Assembly: GCF_010671595.1 (NCBI RefSeq)
Contig: NZ_JAABOP010000001.1
Span: forward strand, 1,116,001 to 1,180,000
DNA length: 64,000 nucleotides
From: Muriicola jejuensis
GTDB lineage: Bacteria; Bacteroidota; Bacteroidia; Flavobacteriales; Flavobacteriaceae
Direction: 5' to 3'
The translations under genes were made by a program, and so were the position numbers. Below are positions 17,378-27,236 of this stretch, piece after piece. The notes under the pieces are model-generated. The model made no database searches. It worked only from the letters and a program-made list of their open reading frames with translations, and was not told where the DNA came from. Positions within the stretch are counted from its first letter, which is position 1. Each line of letters starts with the position of its first letter.

Positions 17378-18166
17378 TCAATTCAACACGATCTTTTCAT
17401 ATCCACTTGGGATCTTGTACGGAAAACTGACTTTGGTATTGAATTCGATATTGCGATATTCTATATCGATCACATTCCGCTGATCGTTGTCTATCGCCAC
17501 TATGCCGACAGTATTGGGTACTATCTTCTTGTTCTTTTCCTGGTAATCCTTGTATCTGATCTCGAGGAGCCTTTTTTGCAGGGGCTGGGAGATCTGCTGG
17601 GAGGCCAACTTGAAGTTGTTCGGATTCACGGTAAAGAGGATTTTGAAAAGGTCGAGACTCCTGACCGGCTTCAGTTCGTATGTCGATGTATTAGTAGAAA
17701 CTTCGTACTTCTCATCCCGAAGGTCATATAAGGCTTCCCCCAGCAGGAGGTTTTGAACTTTTTTAAAATCCAGTTCGGTCCCTAGCAACTTGCTCAGGTA
17801 TTCAAAACTGCCATCGAAATAGTTGTTTTCCAACTTGTTGTAGAAAGACACACGTCCCGGAGTGATGATCGCCTTGACAACCCCCAGGGGAGCGCTCAAC
17901 CAAATGGCCTTGTCTTTCTCCATTCTCAGGCTCACGCCCAGAGTCTGGCTGGATTCACCATCTGAATACGATATCCTCAATTTCCCGGTCAGCGTACGGA
18001 AATCAACCTGGTTCTTGTAGTGATTCCGGATGATCGTCCTGGCCGTGAGGTTTTCATCGAATGTCTTATCAGTAAGCAGTTTAGTCGACTTACATGAAGA
18101 CATGGCCGCTATTAGCAGCAGCCCGTATCCGGCCATGGCAGCAAATCTGTACGCCTTCTTCATCAT
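17378..18166 (-). CDS. DUF4292 lipoprotein
   Basis: A 262-residue lipoprotein with a signal peptide ending MSSC, followed by a LolA/LolB-like beta-rich domain of the DUF4292 family (LTGKLRISYSDGESSQTLG; IWLSAPLGVVKAIITP; later FPYKIPSGYEKI). The family is common in Bacteroidota and resembles lipoprotein-handling folds, but its function is unproven. ATG at 18166 comes one base after the TAA of the TPR gene (TAAGATG). An alternative ATG at 18178 would overlap it by 11 nt. Its stop is next to the EnvC-like start, so the genes are co-translated. Confidence 0.87.
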   Translation of the reverse strand: MMKKAYRFAAMAGYGLLLIAAMSSCKSTKLLTDKTFDENLTARTIIRNHYKNQVDFRTLTGKLRISYSDGESSQTLGVSLRMEKDKAIWLSAPLGVVKAIITPGRVSFYNKLENNYFDGSFEYLSKLLGTELDFKKVQNLLLGEALYDLRDEKYEVSTNTSTYELKPVRSLDLFKILFTVNPNNFKLASQQISQPLQKRLLEIRYKDYQEKNKKIVPNTVGIVAIDNDQRNVIDIEYRNIEFNTKVSFPYKIPSGYEKIVLN

Positions 18167-18167
18167 C

Positions 18168-19082
18168 TTAAGATCCATTCTTTAACTTGCTAAGATACAT
18201 ATTTGCTTTATCGGTATCCCCCAGCCCCTGGTAGGCAAGGACGAGTTCTTTGTAGAACTTATTTTTCAGATCCTCATCATTCGTCAAAAAATCCAACCCC
18301 ATTAGAAGATATTCTTCTGCAGATCGAAATTGCCCGAGCCCGTTCAGGGCAACGCCCTTTGTAAAATAGAAAAAGGGTTGAAGCGGATAAGCCTCAAGAA
18401 CCTCAGTCGATCTTATCTCCAATTGGCTGTACTGTCCTTTGTCGAGAAGACCCTGTAATTCTCCTACCAATTCGAGGTAGGGATTATCCTTTGCCTTTTC
18501 CCCATCAACGGACTCTGTATCTAAATTGTTGTCCTTCATGGCGAGAGAATCTGCGATTCGAGCTTGAAGACCTCTGGTCAGCTCGTTCTTTTGAAGATCC
18601 TTGAGGAGGCTGTTAGCCAGATCGTATTCCCCTTTATCGACCAGGATACGGGCCAGGTTCTCTCTCAGTTCAGTATGTTCATAGGGCAATTGTCTTTTCA
18701 TAGCATCCAGGTCCAGGGAACGGTAATATATCATGCTAACGTACGTATTGAGATACCAGAGATTTGCCGGTTGTTTTCTCAAGGCCTCCAGGGCAAACTC
18801 CTGTGCGATCCCCATCTGGTTGTTGAGCTGGTACATTTTAGCCAATTCATGGTCCACCACAGGGCTCTCAGGGTCCATTTCCTTGCATTTCAACAGGGCG
18901 TTGATCGCTTTGTCATAATTCTCGATCCCTTTCTGTTTAAGGGCCTCGAAAAAGTATTCCTGAAATTCGTCCGTGTAGTCCTCCAGGAATATTTCGGCAC
19001 TTTCTTCCTCCTGAGCAATACCCGGTAGGGGTAGCCATAGGCATAAGAACACGAAATATTTGATGAGTCTAACCCATTTCAT
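18168..19082 (-). CDS. Exported tetratricopeptide-repeat protein
   Basis: A 304-residue protein with a signal peptide (1-23) and an all-helical body with several TPR-like units (for example YDKAINALLKCKEMDPESPVV and FFYFTKGVALNGLGQFRSAEEY segments, the last near residues 240-260). It is probably periplasmic and serves as a protein-binding scaffold. It starts 30 nt after dut and ends next to the DUF4292 lipoprotein gene, an order common in flavobacteria. The partner is unknown; an outer-membrane assembly role is possible given the neighbours. Confidence 0.87.
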   Translation of the reverse strand: MKWVRLIKYFVFLCLWLPLPGIAQEEESAEIFLEDYTDEFQEYFFEALKQKGIENYDKAINALLKCKEMDPESPVVDHELAKMYQLNNQMGIAQEFALEALRKQPANLWYLNTYVSMIYYRSLDLDAMKRQLPYEHTELRENLARILVDKGEYDLANSLLKDLQKNELTRGLQARIADSLAMKDNNLDTESVDGEKAKDNPYLELVGELQGLLDKGQYSQLEIRSTEVLEAYPLQPFFYFTKGVALNGLGQFRSAEEYLLMGLDFLTNDEDLKNKFYKELVLAYQGLGDTDKANMYLSKLKNGS

Positions 19083-19112
19083 AGCAGTAGCGATTCTGTC
19101 CTTTCCAGATGA

Positions 19113-19547
19113 TCAGCGAGTCCCGGTACTTCCGAAGCCTCCCGAACCCCTGCTTGTCTGGGACAATTCCTCAACCTCGACCCAACTGGCGCGTTCGTGC
19201 CTGGCGATGACCATCTGTGCGATACGTTCCCCATCTTCAACGACGAACGCCTCCTGGGATAGGTTTACAAGAATCACGCCAATTTCCCCCCGATAATCGG
19301 CATCAATGGTCCCCGGAGTATTGAGCACGGATATCCCGTGTTTGGCAGCCAATCCACTTCTGGGCCTTATCTGAGCTTCGTATCCTAAAGGCAATTCCAG
19401 GAATAATCCCGTTTTGATCACCTTCCTTTCCAGTGGCTCCAGCCGAACAGGCTGATCGATATTCGCCCTGATATCCATCCCTGCAGAGGAATCGGTCTCA
19501 TATCCGGGTAAGGGATGGCGGGATGTATTAATGATCTTAATCTTCAT
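19113..19547 (-). CDS. dut: Deoxyuridine 5'-triphosphate nucleotidohydrolase
   Basis: Trimeric dUTPase (144 aa) that hydrolyses dUTP to dUMP and pyrophosphate, keeping uracil out of DNA and supplying dTMP synthesis. All five motifs are present: [33 protein letters not shown] and the C-terminal [10 protein letters not shown], whose Phe stacks on the uracil base. Length is standard. It overlaps the flippase gene by 11 nt, so it is translationally coupled to an envelope gene, an arrangement common in Flavobacteriaceae. Confidence 0.97.
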   Translation of the reverse strand: MKIKIINTSRHPLPGYETDSSAGMDIRANIDQPVRLEPLERKVIKTGLFLELPLGYEAQIRPRSGLAAKHGISVLNTPGTIDADYRGEIGVILVNLSQEAFVVEDGERIAQMVIARHERASWVEVEELSQTSRGSGGFGSTGTR

Positions 19548-21003
19548 TTCCGATAAATATTCTTCTTAGGAAAGCGTACTCCATCCTGTAAACCAAGAGT
19601 AAAAATACTAAAAGGAAAATGGATCCGATCAGGATATTCCGATTAAAAACATAGAATGAGAGGCCTGAAAAGAGTATTGAAATCCCCAAATAGAAACAGA
19701 TCTTCCTGAAATTGTAAGGTATGGGATAATACTTTTTCCCCAGGTAATAGGAAAGGAGCATCATACTCGCATAAGCCGCCAGGGTGGCATAAGCAGAAGC
19801 GTAATACCCAATTGTGGGAATAAAGAGGTAATTGATGGCGATGGTAATGATGGCACCTGCTATTGAAATATAGGCTCCAAAACGCGTCCGGTCCGTAACT
19901 TTATACCAGACGGACAAATTGTGATAGATCCCCAGGCAAAAACTCGCCAGAATGATAACGGGAACCACGGGCATCGCTTCCCAATAATCCGAATTCCTGA
20001 CGATTAGAACTTTGAGGGGATCGGCAAAAACGACCACCGCAAGCAGGATCACACTGCCCAGGACCACGAAGTAATTCGTTATCTGTGCGTATGCCCTCTG
20101 GGGGTTTTCGGATTTGGAATGGCTGAAGAAAAAAGGCTCTATCCCCAGCCTGAATGCTGTGGCGAACAAGGTCATGAACAAAGCGATCTTGTAACAGGCC
20201 GAATACTTGCCAATCTCACTTTTGGCAATACCTGCAGGAAGCAATTCAGAGAGCATGATACGGTCAAAGACCTCATTGATCGTAAAAGCAATTCCGGCGA
20301 TCATCACAGGCAGGCCATACCTTATCATCCGGGACCAAAGGGCTTTGTCAAAAGTATAGGCTCGCAATCGGTAGCTGGGGAACATCAGTGCCAGGGTAAG
20401 GGCGCTGGCGATCAGGTTGGATATGAATATGTAGGAGATCTGAAAATCCTCTACGTATATACTTCCGAAAAATCCATCAGGACGGTCCTTGGATAAACCT
20501 GGCAGGATGAGTAAAAAGAACACATTGAGTCCGAGATTGACGGCCACGTTCAGGATCTTGATCACCGCATAACGCTGCGGTTTTTGCATGGCGCGCAACA
20601 TAGCAAAAGGGATAATGGCGAGGGCATCCAGGGCGAGGATCAGGATCACATAAGTAATATACTGTGGCTCGATGTTCAGCCAAATGGCCATTTGTTCCCT
20701 GATGAGAAGCGCTAAAATGGTAAAGGTGGCCGTGGTTCCCCCTAGGGAGATCAGGGCGGTAGAGGTGACACGTGCGGGTTTCTCATCACTGTTATAAAAT
20801 CTGAAGAAGGCCGTTTCCATCCCATAGGCCAGTACCACATTGAAAATAGCGAACCAGGCAAATATCAGGGTAACCTCACCGTATGACCCCGTAGGCATTA
20901 CCTCGGTGTAAAGCGGAACCAGTATGAAAGACAACATCCTGGGTAAGACCGTAGCCAATCCGTAGATAAAGGTTTGCTTGAATAACTTTTGAAACAGACT
21001 CAA
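19537..21003 (-). CDS. Oligosaccharide flippase family protein
   Basis: A 488-residue inner-membrane protein with about 14 predicted helices, of the polysaccharide/lipid flippase group of the MOP superfamily (Wzx/MurJ-related). The N-terminal region ([19 protein letters not shown]) is typical. It would move a lipid-linked saccharide across the inner membrane. It is far from the polysaccharide locus at 44-60 kb, which has its own Wzx, so it serves another substrate, perhaps a lipid-linked wall or glycoprotein precursor. A -7 element TAACTTTG lies about 50 nt upstream. Confidence 0.88.
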   Translation of the reverse strand: MSLFQKLFKQTFIYGLATVLPRMLSFILVPLYTEVMPTGSYGEVTLIFAWFAIFNVVLAYGMETAFFRFYNSDEKPARVTSTALISLGGTTATFTILALLIREQMAIWLNIEPQYITYVILILALDALAIIPFAMLRAMQKPQRYAVIKILNVAVNLGLNVFFLLILPGLSKDRPDGFFGSIYVEDFQISYIFISNLIASALTLALMFPSYRLRAYTFDKALWSRMIRYGLPVMIAGIAFTINEVFDRIMLSELLPAGIAKSEIGKYSACYKIALFMTLFATAFRLGIEPFFFSHSKSENPQRAYAQITNYFVVLGSVILLAVVVFADPLKVLIVRNSDYWEAMPVVPVIILASFCLGIYHNLSVWYKVTDRTRFGAYISIAGAIITIAINYLFIPTIGYYASAYATLAAYASMMLLSYYLGKKYYPIPYNFRKICFYLGISILFSGLSFYVFNRNILIGSIFLLVFLLLVYRMEYAFLRRIFIGNED

Positions 21004-21053
21004 CCGCTGGGATGTTAGGTAAGGTTTAAATTTAGGTAATTCGAGTCTGCCTG

Positions 21054-21061
21054 CAAAGTTA
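21054..21061 (-). promoter_or_regulatory. -7 promoter element for the flippase-dut unit
   Basis: The minus strand reads TAACTTTG, a perfect TAnnTTTG, at the very end of the upstream lipoprotein gene and about 50 nt before the flippase ATG. No clear -33 TTG is visible. Confidence 0.35.
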
Positions 21062-21577
21062 GTTTTGCGGTCTCGATGGATATTGCCTGGGCGTTTTTTC
21101 TTTGATCCCGCTGATTTTATAGTAACGTGACTTCCTTTTCCCTTCCAGCCTGTATTCGAGTACAGCCTCGTCTCCTTTTAATTCGAATGGGAATTCTTCT
21201 CCTTTCTCCTTCAGTAAAGCAGGAGGTTGATTACCCACTTCTTCCATTGGATCTGCATGCATAATAATATCCTTAGATGCCGGAGGGATGTTTCTTTGGT
21301 ATTCACAGATCAATACTGTACTTCCATTTTCTACTTTGTTATGAGGGATCATTTGATGCCCCCTGAAATAGACTTTTTCAAAATGGATGTCAGAAGGCAG
21401 CCCGTCTACTGGGATCTCAAGGGTAAACCCGGAACCTCCTTCCGGTCTGCCGGCAGCGAATTCCTGGCAGGTTGGATTCTTTATGGTAAATGGAGCTTGT
21501 TCCACCAATTTTTTCTGGGAAGAACAACCAAATAAACCTAAAATGAGAACGATAGTGTACAAAGGCAATTTCTTCAT
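21059..21577 (-). CDS. Small lipoprotein of unknown function
   Basis: A 172-residue protein with a short signal peptide ending in the lipobox LFGC, hence probably membrane-anchored on the periplasmic side. The mature part contains CQEFAAGRPEGGSG and a second Cys in VLICEYQR, which might pair. It ends in a basic tail. I recognise no characterised family. ATG at 21577 (MKKLPLY) gives a standard signal peptide; upstream codons to 21619 add a sequence without membrane character. Its own -7 element lies about 40 nt upstream. Confidence 0.8.
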   Translation of the reverse strand: MKKLPLYTIVLILGLFGCSSQKKLVEQAPFTIKNPTCQEFAAGRPEGGSGFTLEIPVDGLPSDIHFEKVYFRGHQMIPHNKVENGSTVLICEYQRNIPPASKDIIMHADPMEEVGNQPPALLKEKGEEFPFELKGDEAVLEYRLEGKRKSRYYKISGIKEKTPRQYPSRPQN

Positions 21578-21616
21578 AAGACAGTCCTTTTTTAAAACAG
21601 TATTCAATAGTAATGC

Positions 21617-21624
21617 CAAAAGTA
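21617..21624 (-). promoter_or_regulatory. -7 promoter element for the small lipoprotein
   Basis: The minus strand reads TACTTTTG, matching TAnnTTTG exactly, about 40 nt before the ATG at 21577. It lies just downstream of the atp operon terminator, consistent with a new transcription unit. Confidence 0.45.
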
Positions 21625-21643
21625 GGTATTCCCGGGATTGGAA

Positions 21644-21670
21644 AAAAAGAAACCCCGGAAAGGTCCGGGG
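21644..21670 (-). terminator. Rho-independent terminator of the atp operon
   Basis: CCCCGGA (21653-21659) pairs perfectly with TCCGGGG (21664-21670) around a 4-nt loop. On the minus strand the stem is followed by TTTCTTTTTTT. It lies 27 nt after the atpG stop and ends the long sprE-to-atpG block. Confidence 0.9.
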
Positions 21671-21696
21671 TAATGTTTTATATTGAGCAGCAATCC

Positions 21697-22557
21697 TTAC
21701 GCGTTCAAGGCCTCTGCACCCCCTACGATCTCCAGGATCTCGTTGGTAATGGCTGCCTGACGTGCTTTGTTGTAAGTCAGTTTTAACTGGTCCCTGAGCT
21801 CTGATGCATTGTCAGTGGCCTTGTGCATGGCGGTCATACGGGCACCGTGCTCACTGGCAAATGAATCCCTTACCGCCTTGTACAACTGGGTTTTAAGCGA
21901 CTTAGGGATGAGTTCCATGACGATCTTCTCCTTTTCCGGTTCAAAGATATAATCCGTAGAACTCCTGTTTTCTGAAGTCACAGGAACGATAGGGAGAAAT
22001 TGCTCCGTCATCAGGATCTGAGTGGCCGCATTCTTGAATTTATTGTAGACCAGCACGATCTTATCATAAGATCCGCTGATAAAATGCTCCATCAGTTCTT
22101 CGGCGATCTGCGCAATATGGTCGAACGTAAGATCATCATATACCTTACTGTGATCCGCAACTACCGTATTTTTCTTTTTCAACTGGTCAAAACCTTTCTT
22201 CCCAACCGTCAAAAAATGAACTTCCTGATCTACGAATGTATTGGATTTCAATGAAATGCTCTCCTTGATAACATTCGAATTGAAAGCGCCGCACAATCCC
22301 CTGTTTGAGGTAATGGTTACGATCAATACCTTCCTGACCGGCCGTTCCTCGGCAAAGGAACTCCCTGTATCTGCATCCAGGCTTCCGCTGAGATTCTGAA
22401 GGAGTTCTGTGAGTTTATCGGCATACGGGCGCATGGCCGTAATGGCATCCTGAGCCTTTTTCAACTTTGCAGCCGACACCATTTTCATGGCGCTGGTGAT
22501 CTGCATGGTAGAGGATACCGAGGCTATTCTGTTCCGTATTTCCTTTAGGTTTGCCAT
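21697..22557 (-). CDS. atpG: ATP synthase F1 subunit gamma
   Basis: Central rotor shaft (286 aa) of F1, turning within the alpha/beta ring to couple proton flow to ATP synthesis. The N-terminal coiled coil (MANLKEIRNRIASV then TMQITSAMKMVSAAKL) and the C-terminal helix (TDNASELRDQLKLTYNKARQ, ending EILEIVGGAEAL) are characteristic. It is the last gene of the operon, 19 nt after atpA, and is followed by a strong terminator. atpD (beta) and atpC (epsilon) do not follow, as expected for Bacteroidota, where they form a separate unit. Confidence 0.98.
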   Translation of the reverse strand: MANLKEIRNRIASVSSTMQITSAMKMVSAAKLKKAQDAITAMRPYADKLTELLQNLSGSLDADTGSSFAEERPVRKVLIVTITSNRGLCGAFNSNVIKESISLKSNTFVDQEVHFLTVGKKGFDQLKKKNTVVADHSKVYDDLTFDHIAQIAEELMEHFISGSYDKIVLVYNKFKNAATQILMTEQFLPIVPVTSENRSSTDYIFEPEKEKIVMELIPKSLKTQLYKAVRDSFASEHGARMTAMHKATDNASELRDQLKLTYNKARQAAITNEILEIVGGAEALNA

Positions 22558-22576
22558 AATTCAGACTACTGCTTTC

Positions 22577-24157
22577 TTATCCTTTGTACTTCTTTACCAG
22601 ATCCTTGCAGACAGCGGTCAACGTCTCGGTCACCTCATCGGTAAGTTTGCCTGCCTTCAGGGTGTCCAGTACATCCCTGTGCTTGGCGTTCAGTATTTCC
22701 AGGTAGTCCTGTTCAAATTGCTTTACTTTTTCAACCGGCACGTCCCTGAGCAGGTTTTTGGAACCTGCGAAGATGATCGCCACCTGATCTTCTACAGTAA
22801 AAGGATCGTTCTGGGCCTGCTTCAGGATCTCCACGTTCCTTCTTCCTTTTTCGATCACGTTCAGGGTTGCTGCATCCAGGTCTGAACCGAACTTGGCAAA
22901 TGCCTCCAGTTCGCGGAACTGGGCCTGGTCAAGTTTCAGTGTTCCTGCCACTTTTTTCATGGACTTGATCTGGGCAGATCCTCCAACCCTCGAAACCGAG
23001 ATACCCACGTTGATCGCTGGTCTTACTCCCTGGTTGAAAAGGTCTTGCTCCAGGAATATCTGGCCATCCGTAATGGAGATCACGTTTGTGGGGATATAGG
23101 CAGAAACGTCACCAGCCTGTGTCTCAATAACGGGAAGTGCGGTCAAAGACCCTCCTCCTTTTACCATAGGCTTCAGGACGTCCGGAAGGTCATTCATATT
23201 CTTGGCGATAGAGTCGTCATTGATAACCTTGGCAGCTCGCTCCAGCAACCTCGAGTGGAGGTAGAAAACGTCTCCCGGATATGCTTCTCGCCCCGGTGGA
23301 CGCCTGAGCAAAAGGGAAACCTCGCGGTAAGCCACCGCTTGTTTCGACAAGTCGTCGTAAATGATCAGAGCAGGTCGGCCTGTGTCACGGAAATACTCAC
23401 CGATCGCAGCTCCGGCAAAAGGTGCGTATACCTGCATAGGTGCAGGGTCAGATGCATTTGCTGCCACAATGGTCGTATAGGCAAGTGCTCCTTTGTCCTC
23501 CAGGGTTTTTGCGATGTTCGCAACCGTGGAAGCTTTTTGCCCGATGGCCACATAGATACAATATACAGGATTACCAGCGTCGTAGAATTCCTTCTGGTTG
23601 ATGATGGTATCGATACAGACGGTTGTCTTTCCGGTCTGACGGTCACCGATCACAAGCTCCCTCTGACCGCGTCCGATCGGGATCATGGCGTCTATAGCTT
23701 TTATACCGGTCTGAAGGGGTTCGTTTACAGGCTGGCGGAAGATAACACCGGGTGCTTTTCGCTCCAGAGGCATCTCATAGGTCTTCCCTGATACAGGACC
23801 TTTTCCGTCAATAGGATTTCCGAGGGTATCCACTACCCGGCCTACGATGCCTTCACCTACGTTGATGGAAGCGATACGCTGAGTCCTTTTTACGGTAGTA
23901 CCTTCCTTGATCTCTCTGGAAGGTCCCAGTAAGACCACCCCAACGTTATCCTCTTCCAGGTTCAGAACGATCCCTTCAAGGCCGCCTTCGAATTCGACCA
24001 ATTCGCCGTATTGAGCATTGGAAAGGCCGTATACGCGTGCAATACCGTCACCGACCTGAAGGACGGTTCCTATTTCATCCAAAGTTGCCTCGGCCTGAAA
24101 GCCAGATAATTGCTTCTTCAAGATTGCTGATACCTCAGCGGCTTTAACTCCTGCCAT
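22577..24157 (-). CDS. atpA: ATP synthase F1 subunit alpha
   Basis: Regulatory nucleotide-binding subunit (526 aa) of the F1 hexamer. The P-loop [10 protein letters not shown] lies near residue 170, and the alpha-specific [16 protein letters not shown] segment near 375. The beta-barrel, nucleotide-binding and helical C-terminal domains are all complete. It follows atpH after 60 nt. The gene shows no unusual features and gives a good reference for the base composition of the conserved part of this chromosome. Confidence 0.99.
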   Translation of the reverse strand: MAGVKAAEVSAILKKQLSGFQAEATLDEIGTVLQVGDGIARVYGLSNAQYGELVEFEGGLEGIVLNLEEDNVGVVLLGPSREIKEGTTVKRTQRIASINVGEGIVGRVVDTLGNPIDGKGPVSGKTYEMPLERKAPGVIFRQPVNEPLQTGIKAIDAMIPIGRGQRELVIGDRQTGKTTVCIDTIINQKEFYDAGNPVYCIYVAIGQKASTVANIAKTLEDKGALAYTTIVAANASDPAPMQVYAPFAGAAIGEYFRDTGRPALIIYDDLSKQAVAYREVSLLLRRPPGREAYPGDVFYLHSRLLERAAKVINDDSIAKNMNDLPDVLKPMVKGGGSLTALPVIETQAGDVSAYIPTNVISITDGQIFLEQDLFNQGVRPAINVGISVSRVGGSAQIKSMKKVAGTLKLDQAQFRELEAFAKFGSDLDAATLNVIEKGRRNVEILKQAQNDPFTVEDQVAIIFAGSKNLLRDVPVEKVKQFEQDYLEILNAKHRDVLDTLKAGKLTDEVTETLTAVCKDLVKKYKG

Positions 24158-24217
24158 ATGTTTCTAAATATCTGTCGGAGCCTTTGGAAATTATTTTCCC
24201 GGGTCCGAAATTAAAAT

Positions 24218-24757
24218 TTATACGCTTTTTGTAAACTCTCTTTTAATGGTATTCAACTTGTTGGCAATACTCGCATCGTATTGCAGGTCGCCGATCCGAA
24301 GGATGAATCCCCCCACGATCGTCTCATCAATTTTATTCTTTAGTATGACCTTGTTCCCTGTAAGTTTAGTAACCTCTTTCAAAACCCTTTTTTCAAGGTC
24401 ACCGGATAAGGGAACAGCCGTTGTCACAAATGCCACCCCTTCACCCTTCAGGTCTTCATTTAGAATGATATATTTCAGGGCTACTTCATTGAGGAGGTTG
24501 ATCCTCCTGTTCTGGAACAAGAGATCAAAAAGGCCTGCTGTGATCGTGTCGCACCCTTTAAAAATAGCCAGCAATGCATTTTTCTTAACCTCGGCTTTCA
24601 ATACCGGGCTGCTCAGCATCTCCCTCAGTTCCTTGCTCCCGCCAATGGTTTCGACAATAGACCTCATATCCCCTTCGAGGACGTCCGTCTTCTTTTTCTC
24701 CACGGCAAAGTCAAGGACCGCCTTGGCGTAGCGCGCTGCTGCTCTTGCTTCGTTCAT
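24218..24757 (-). CDS. atpH: ATP synthase F1 subunit delta
   Basis: Delta/OSCP subunit (179 aa) that ties the F1 head to the peripheral stalk. The N-terminal helical bundle (ARAAARYAKAVLDFAVEK) and the C-terminal region with the conserved KIDETIVGGFILRIGDLQYDAS type segment are typical, and length is normal. It starts 4 nt after the atpF stop, consistent with coordinated production of the stalk components. Confidence 0.97.
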   Translation of the reverse strand: MNEARAAARYAKAVLDFAVEKKKTDVLEGDMRSIVETIGGSKELREMLSSPVLKAEVKKNALLAIFKGCDTITAGLFDLLFQNRRINLLNEVALKYIILNEDLKGEGVAFVTTAVPLSGDLEKRVLKEVTKLTGNKVILKNKIDETIVGGFILRIGDLQYDASIANKLNTIKREFTKSV

Positions 24758-24761
24758 GTGA

Positions 24762-25262
24762 TTAATTCAGTTTTATATCCCCCAGCATATCATCGACCAG
24801 CTTCAGTTGCTTGTCCTTGTTGGCCAATTGGTCCTTCAGGATTTTCTCCGCAATCTGAACTGACAGGTCGGCGACCTGGCTCTTGATCTCGGCTACGGCT
24901 GCCTTTTTCTCACTTTCGATGGTGGCCTTGGCCTGAGCGATGAGTTTATCTCCTTCCTGCTTGGCCTGATCCCTGGCGTCTGCTACCATCTTTTCTCTGA
25001 TCTCTCGGGCTTCCTTCAACATGGCCTCGCGCTCGCCCCTGGCTTCCTGCAACAGTTTTTCACTGTCTGCTGTAACGTTCTGCATCTCCTTTTTGGCATC
25101 CTCAGCGGCTGCAAGGGCATTTTTGATCCCTTCTTCCCTGTCATTGATCGCATTCAGGATGGGCTTCCAGGCAAATCTGTACAACAGGTAAAGCAGTATC
25201 AAAAAGAGGAGCGTTTGCCATACAAACAGGCCAAACGAAAAATCATTGATCAGTTTTTCCAT
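24762..25262 (-). CDS. atpF: ATP synthase F0 subunit b
   Basis: Peripheral stalk subunit (166 aa). One N-terminal membrane helix (about 8-28; GLFVWQTLLFLILLYLLYRF) is followed by a long charged coiled coil (about 30-150) rich in Ala, Glu and Lys, which dimerises and reaches up to delta. There is a single atpF-type gene, so the stalk should be a homodimer. Order atpE-atpF-atpH is standard. Confidence 0.97.
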   Translation of the reverse strand: MEKLINDFSFGLFVWQTLLFLILLYLLYRFAWKPILNAINDREEGIKNALAAAEDAKKEMQNVTADSEKLLQEARGEREAMLKEAREIREKMVADARDQAKQEGDKLIAQAKATIESEKKAAVAEIKSQVADLSVQIAEKILKDQLANKDKQLKLVDDMLGDIKLN

Positions 25263-25342
25263 GAAATGTTGTTTTTTACATTCAATTTTAAACTAAGGAG
25301 GGCCATAACCAACCGTTATGGCCGCCTCCTTAAGCTGGTGTG

Positions 25343-25534
25343 TTACACGGCAAAAAGGGCCGCGAAACCAATACCTTCAATAAGCGCCGCTACAATAAGC
25401 ATCGCTGTTTGAATCTTACCGTAAGCCTCAGGCTGACGCGCGATCGCCTCCATGGCAGAACCACCGATCCTACCGATGCCGATACCAACGCCGATTACTA
25501 CCAAACCTGCACCTACCATTACTGGAATTTCCAT
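25343..25534 (-). CDS. atpE: ATP synthase F0 subunit c
   Basis: Rotor-ring proteolipid (63 aa) with two hydrophobic helices joined by the polar loop ARQPEAYGKIQ. The first helix carries the glycine repeat GVGIGIGRIGG used for ring packing. The ion-carrying residue is the Glu in ALIEGIGFA (about residue 54); it is followed by Gly, not by the Ser/Thr that Na+-type rings need, so a proton-driven enzyme is likely. The protein is short but within the range for this phylum. Confidence 0.97.
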   Translation of the reverse strand: MEIPVMVGAGLVVIGVGIGIGRIGGSAMEAIARQPEAYGKIQTAMLIVAALIEGIGFAALFAV

Positions 25535-25595
25535 ACTCTATCTAGTTTAAAATTAAAATTCAATTCACTTAATAAATTCTTTTGCCGATCGTCCC

Positions 25596-26723
25596 TTACA
25601 GATGGGCCAACTCGGGTTCTTCTTCATGATCGTGCTCCTCAGAGGCAAAGCCAAAGTAGAGTGAGGACAACATGGTGAAGATATATGCCTGTAGCAAAGC
25701 GACCAGAACTTCTATAAGGGTAATCGCAAATGCCAGGAAAAATGACAGTGGACTGCCTATCCAACTCTTAAAAATGAACATCAACCCGATCAGGCTCATC
25801 AAAACGATGTGTCCTGCCTGCATATTGGCATACAAACGGATCAGGAGGGCGAAGGGCTTGATGATAAGTCCAAGTAATTCTATGGGGACCAATATGATAT
25901 AGATGGGGATTTTCCCATACCAGGGCATGGCGTCTCCCAGGGGATCCACCAGGTGCTTCCAGTAATCCTTGGTGCCGGTGAAATTGGTGATCAGGAAGGT
26001 CAGCAGGGCCAGGCCAAAGGTTATGGCGATATTTCCGGTAACGTTGATCCCGAGCGGTGTAAGCCCGAACATATTGAGGAACCAGATAAAAAAGAAAATG
26101 GTCAGCAAAAAAGGCATATACTTCCTGTACCTTTTTTCCCCTATGGTAGGCCTGGCAATATCGTCCCGGATATAGATCACAATGGGTTCAAAAAACCTGC
26201 CGGCCCCTGTTGGCACTCCGTTGTTCTTAGCGTAGGACCTGGCCAGGCTGGAAAACAGCCAGAGCATCAACGCCCCGGTGATGATCATCATTACCACATT
26301 CTTGGTAATCGAAAAGTCAATAGGTTTGGCGTTGGTGACATGCCCTTCCTCATCGTGGTTAAGATTCCCTTCAGCATCTGTCTTGTAAATCTTACCGTGT
26401 TCGAGCGCGTAGTAGTTTCCGCCTGCCTCTGCTATAGTTTCTCCATGGTGGAATTTGGAAGAGGAAAAGACTTTCAAACCTTCGTCCCAAAGGATGACAG
26501 GAAGTGGAATGCCCACATACACGTGTTCCCCGTTATCCTCAGTATAAGAAAAGATGGAGAAGTCATGGGAGTCCTTGAGGTGGTGATCGATGTATTCCTT
26601 GATCTCTGTCTTGATGTCCTTCTTTGAACCCTCAGGGGATTCCTCCTTGGCAGACACTTCAAATCCTGAAACGGACAAAAAGGTGCAGAGCAGTAAAATT
26701 TTAAGAGTAAAAATGGTTCTCAT
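25596..26723 (-). CDS. atpB: ATP synthase F0 subunit a, with signal peptide and N-terminal extension
   Basis: Stator proton-channel subunit (375 aa), longer than the roughly 270 aa of E. coli. The extra part is a cleavable-looking signal peptide (1-25) and a polar periplasmic domain (about 26-145), a known feature of Bacteroidota. The membrane core follows, with the essential Arg in FALLIRLYANMQAGH and the last helices around ALLQAYIFTMLSSLY. The C-terminus is acidic and His-containing (EEHDHEEEPE). A promoter element TACATTTG lies upstream, so atpB-E-F-H-A-G may have its own start besides readthrough from sprE. Confidence 0.97.
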   Translation of the reverse strand: MRTIFTLKILLLCTFLSVSGFEVSAKEESPEGSKKDIKTEIKEYIDHHLKDSHDFSIFSYTEDNGEHVYVGIPLPVILWDEGLKVFSSSKFHHGETIAEAGGNYYALEHGKIYKTDAEGNLNHDEEGHVTNAKPIDFSITKNVVMMIITGALMLWLFSSLARSYAKNNGVPTGAGRFFEPIVIYIRDDIARPTIGEKRYRKYMPFLLTIFFFIWFLNMFGLTPLGINVTGNIAITFGLALLTFLITNFTGTKDYWKHLVDPLGDAMPWYGKIPIYIILVPIELLGLIIKPFALLIRLYANMQAGHIVLMSLIGLMFIFKSWIGSPLSFFLAFAITLIEVLVALLQAYIFTMLSSLYFGFASEEHDHEEEPELAHL

Positions 26724-26757
26724 AGGGCCGTAAAATGCGGGTCTCTAAAAATCGGTG

Positions 26758-26765
26758 CAAATGTA
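26758..26765 (-). promoter_or_regulatory. -7 promoter element for atpBEFHAG
   Basis: The minus strand reads TACATTTG (TAnnTTTG), about 35 nt before the atpB ATG and within the 114-nt gap after the preceding gene. No well-placed -33 TTG is seen. Confidence 0.45.
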
Positions 26766-26837
26766 AGCTATTCTCCCAAAAAGAAAAAAGCATTTGTCCG
26801 TTTATTTTAGACCCCGCCAACAGGGGCCTGAAGCCCG

Positions 26838-27236
26838 TTATTCCTTTGGCGAACTGAGAAGTATTTTAGAGGCATAGGCGGTTTCAAAAATCAAGCAGAT
26901 AAGGTAGGGGATAAAGAAGGCTCCGAACTCCGATCGCGTAACGATTCCGTCTGTTCGATATTCAGGATAGAAGACGATGAAGAAGACGAGAAATTTTATA
27001 AGGCTTCCCCCCATATAGAGAAATCCGATCTGGTTCTTGTACTTTTCTCGCAACCCGTAAAGGAGCAAAAAAATCCCGGCTGCGAGGAGGAAATTCACGT
27101 AATAGGAGGTGAATAGCATGTCTGAACCCCTCTCGATGTTTGCGTAGTCCTGCCAAAGTAGATGCAGCCAGAAGGAAAGGAGAAGGACAGAAATTAAAAG
27201 GGTCAAAAACGCGATGACCAATCCGGGAAGCCTCAT
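26838..27236 (-). CDS. AtpI-like four-helix membrane protein
   Basis: A 132-residue protein with four predicted membrane helices (about 7-28, 42-60, 70-88, 100-122), placed between atpZ and atpB. Flavobacteria have a poorly described membrane protein here (DUF6168-like); by position it may stand in for AtpI, which helps assemble the c-ring. I infer this from location and topology, not from sequence motifs. ATG at 27236 overlaps the atpZ stop by one base (TGATG), so it is translationally coupled; a TTG at 27239 is an alternative. Confidence 0.8.
   Translation of the reverse strand: MRLPGLVIAFLTLLISVLLLSFWLHLLWQDYANIERGSDMLFTSYYVNFLLAAGIFLLLYGLREKYKNQIGFLYMGGSLIKFLVFFIVFYPEYRTDGIVTRSEFGAFFIPYLICLIFETAYASKILLSSPKE

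Noticed and set aside
19537-21003. Flippase at 19.5 kb as part of the O-polysaccharide locus
   Set aside because: It is coupled to dut and over 20 kb from the locus, which has its own wzx.
22000-24160. Missing atpD and atpC after atpG
   Set aside because: This is not a deletion: Bacteroidota normally encode beta and epsilon in a separate unit.
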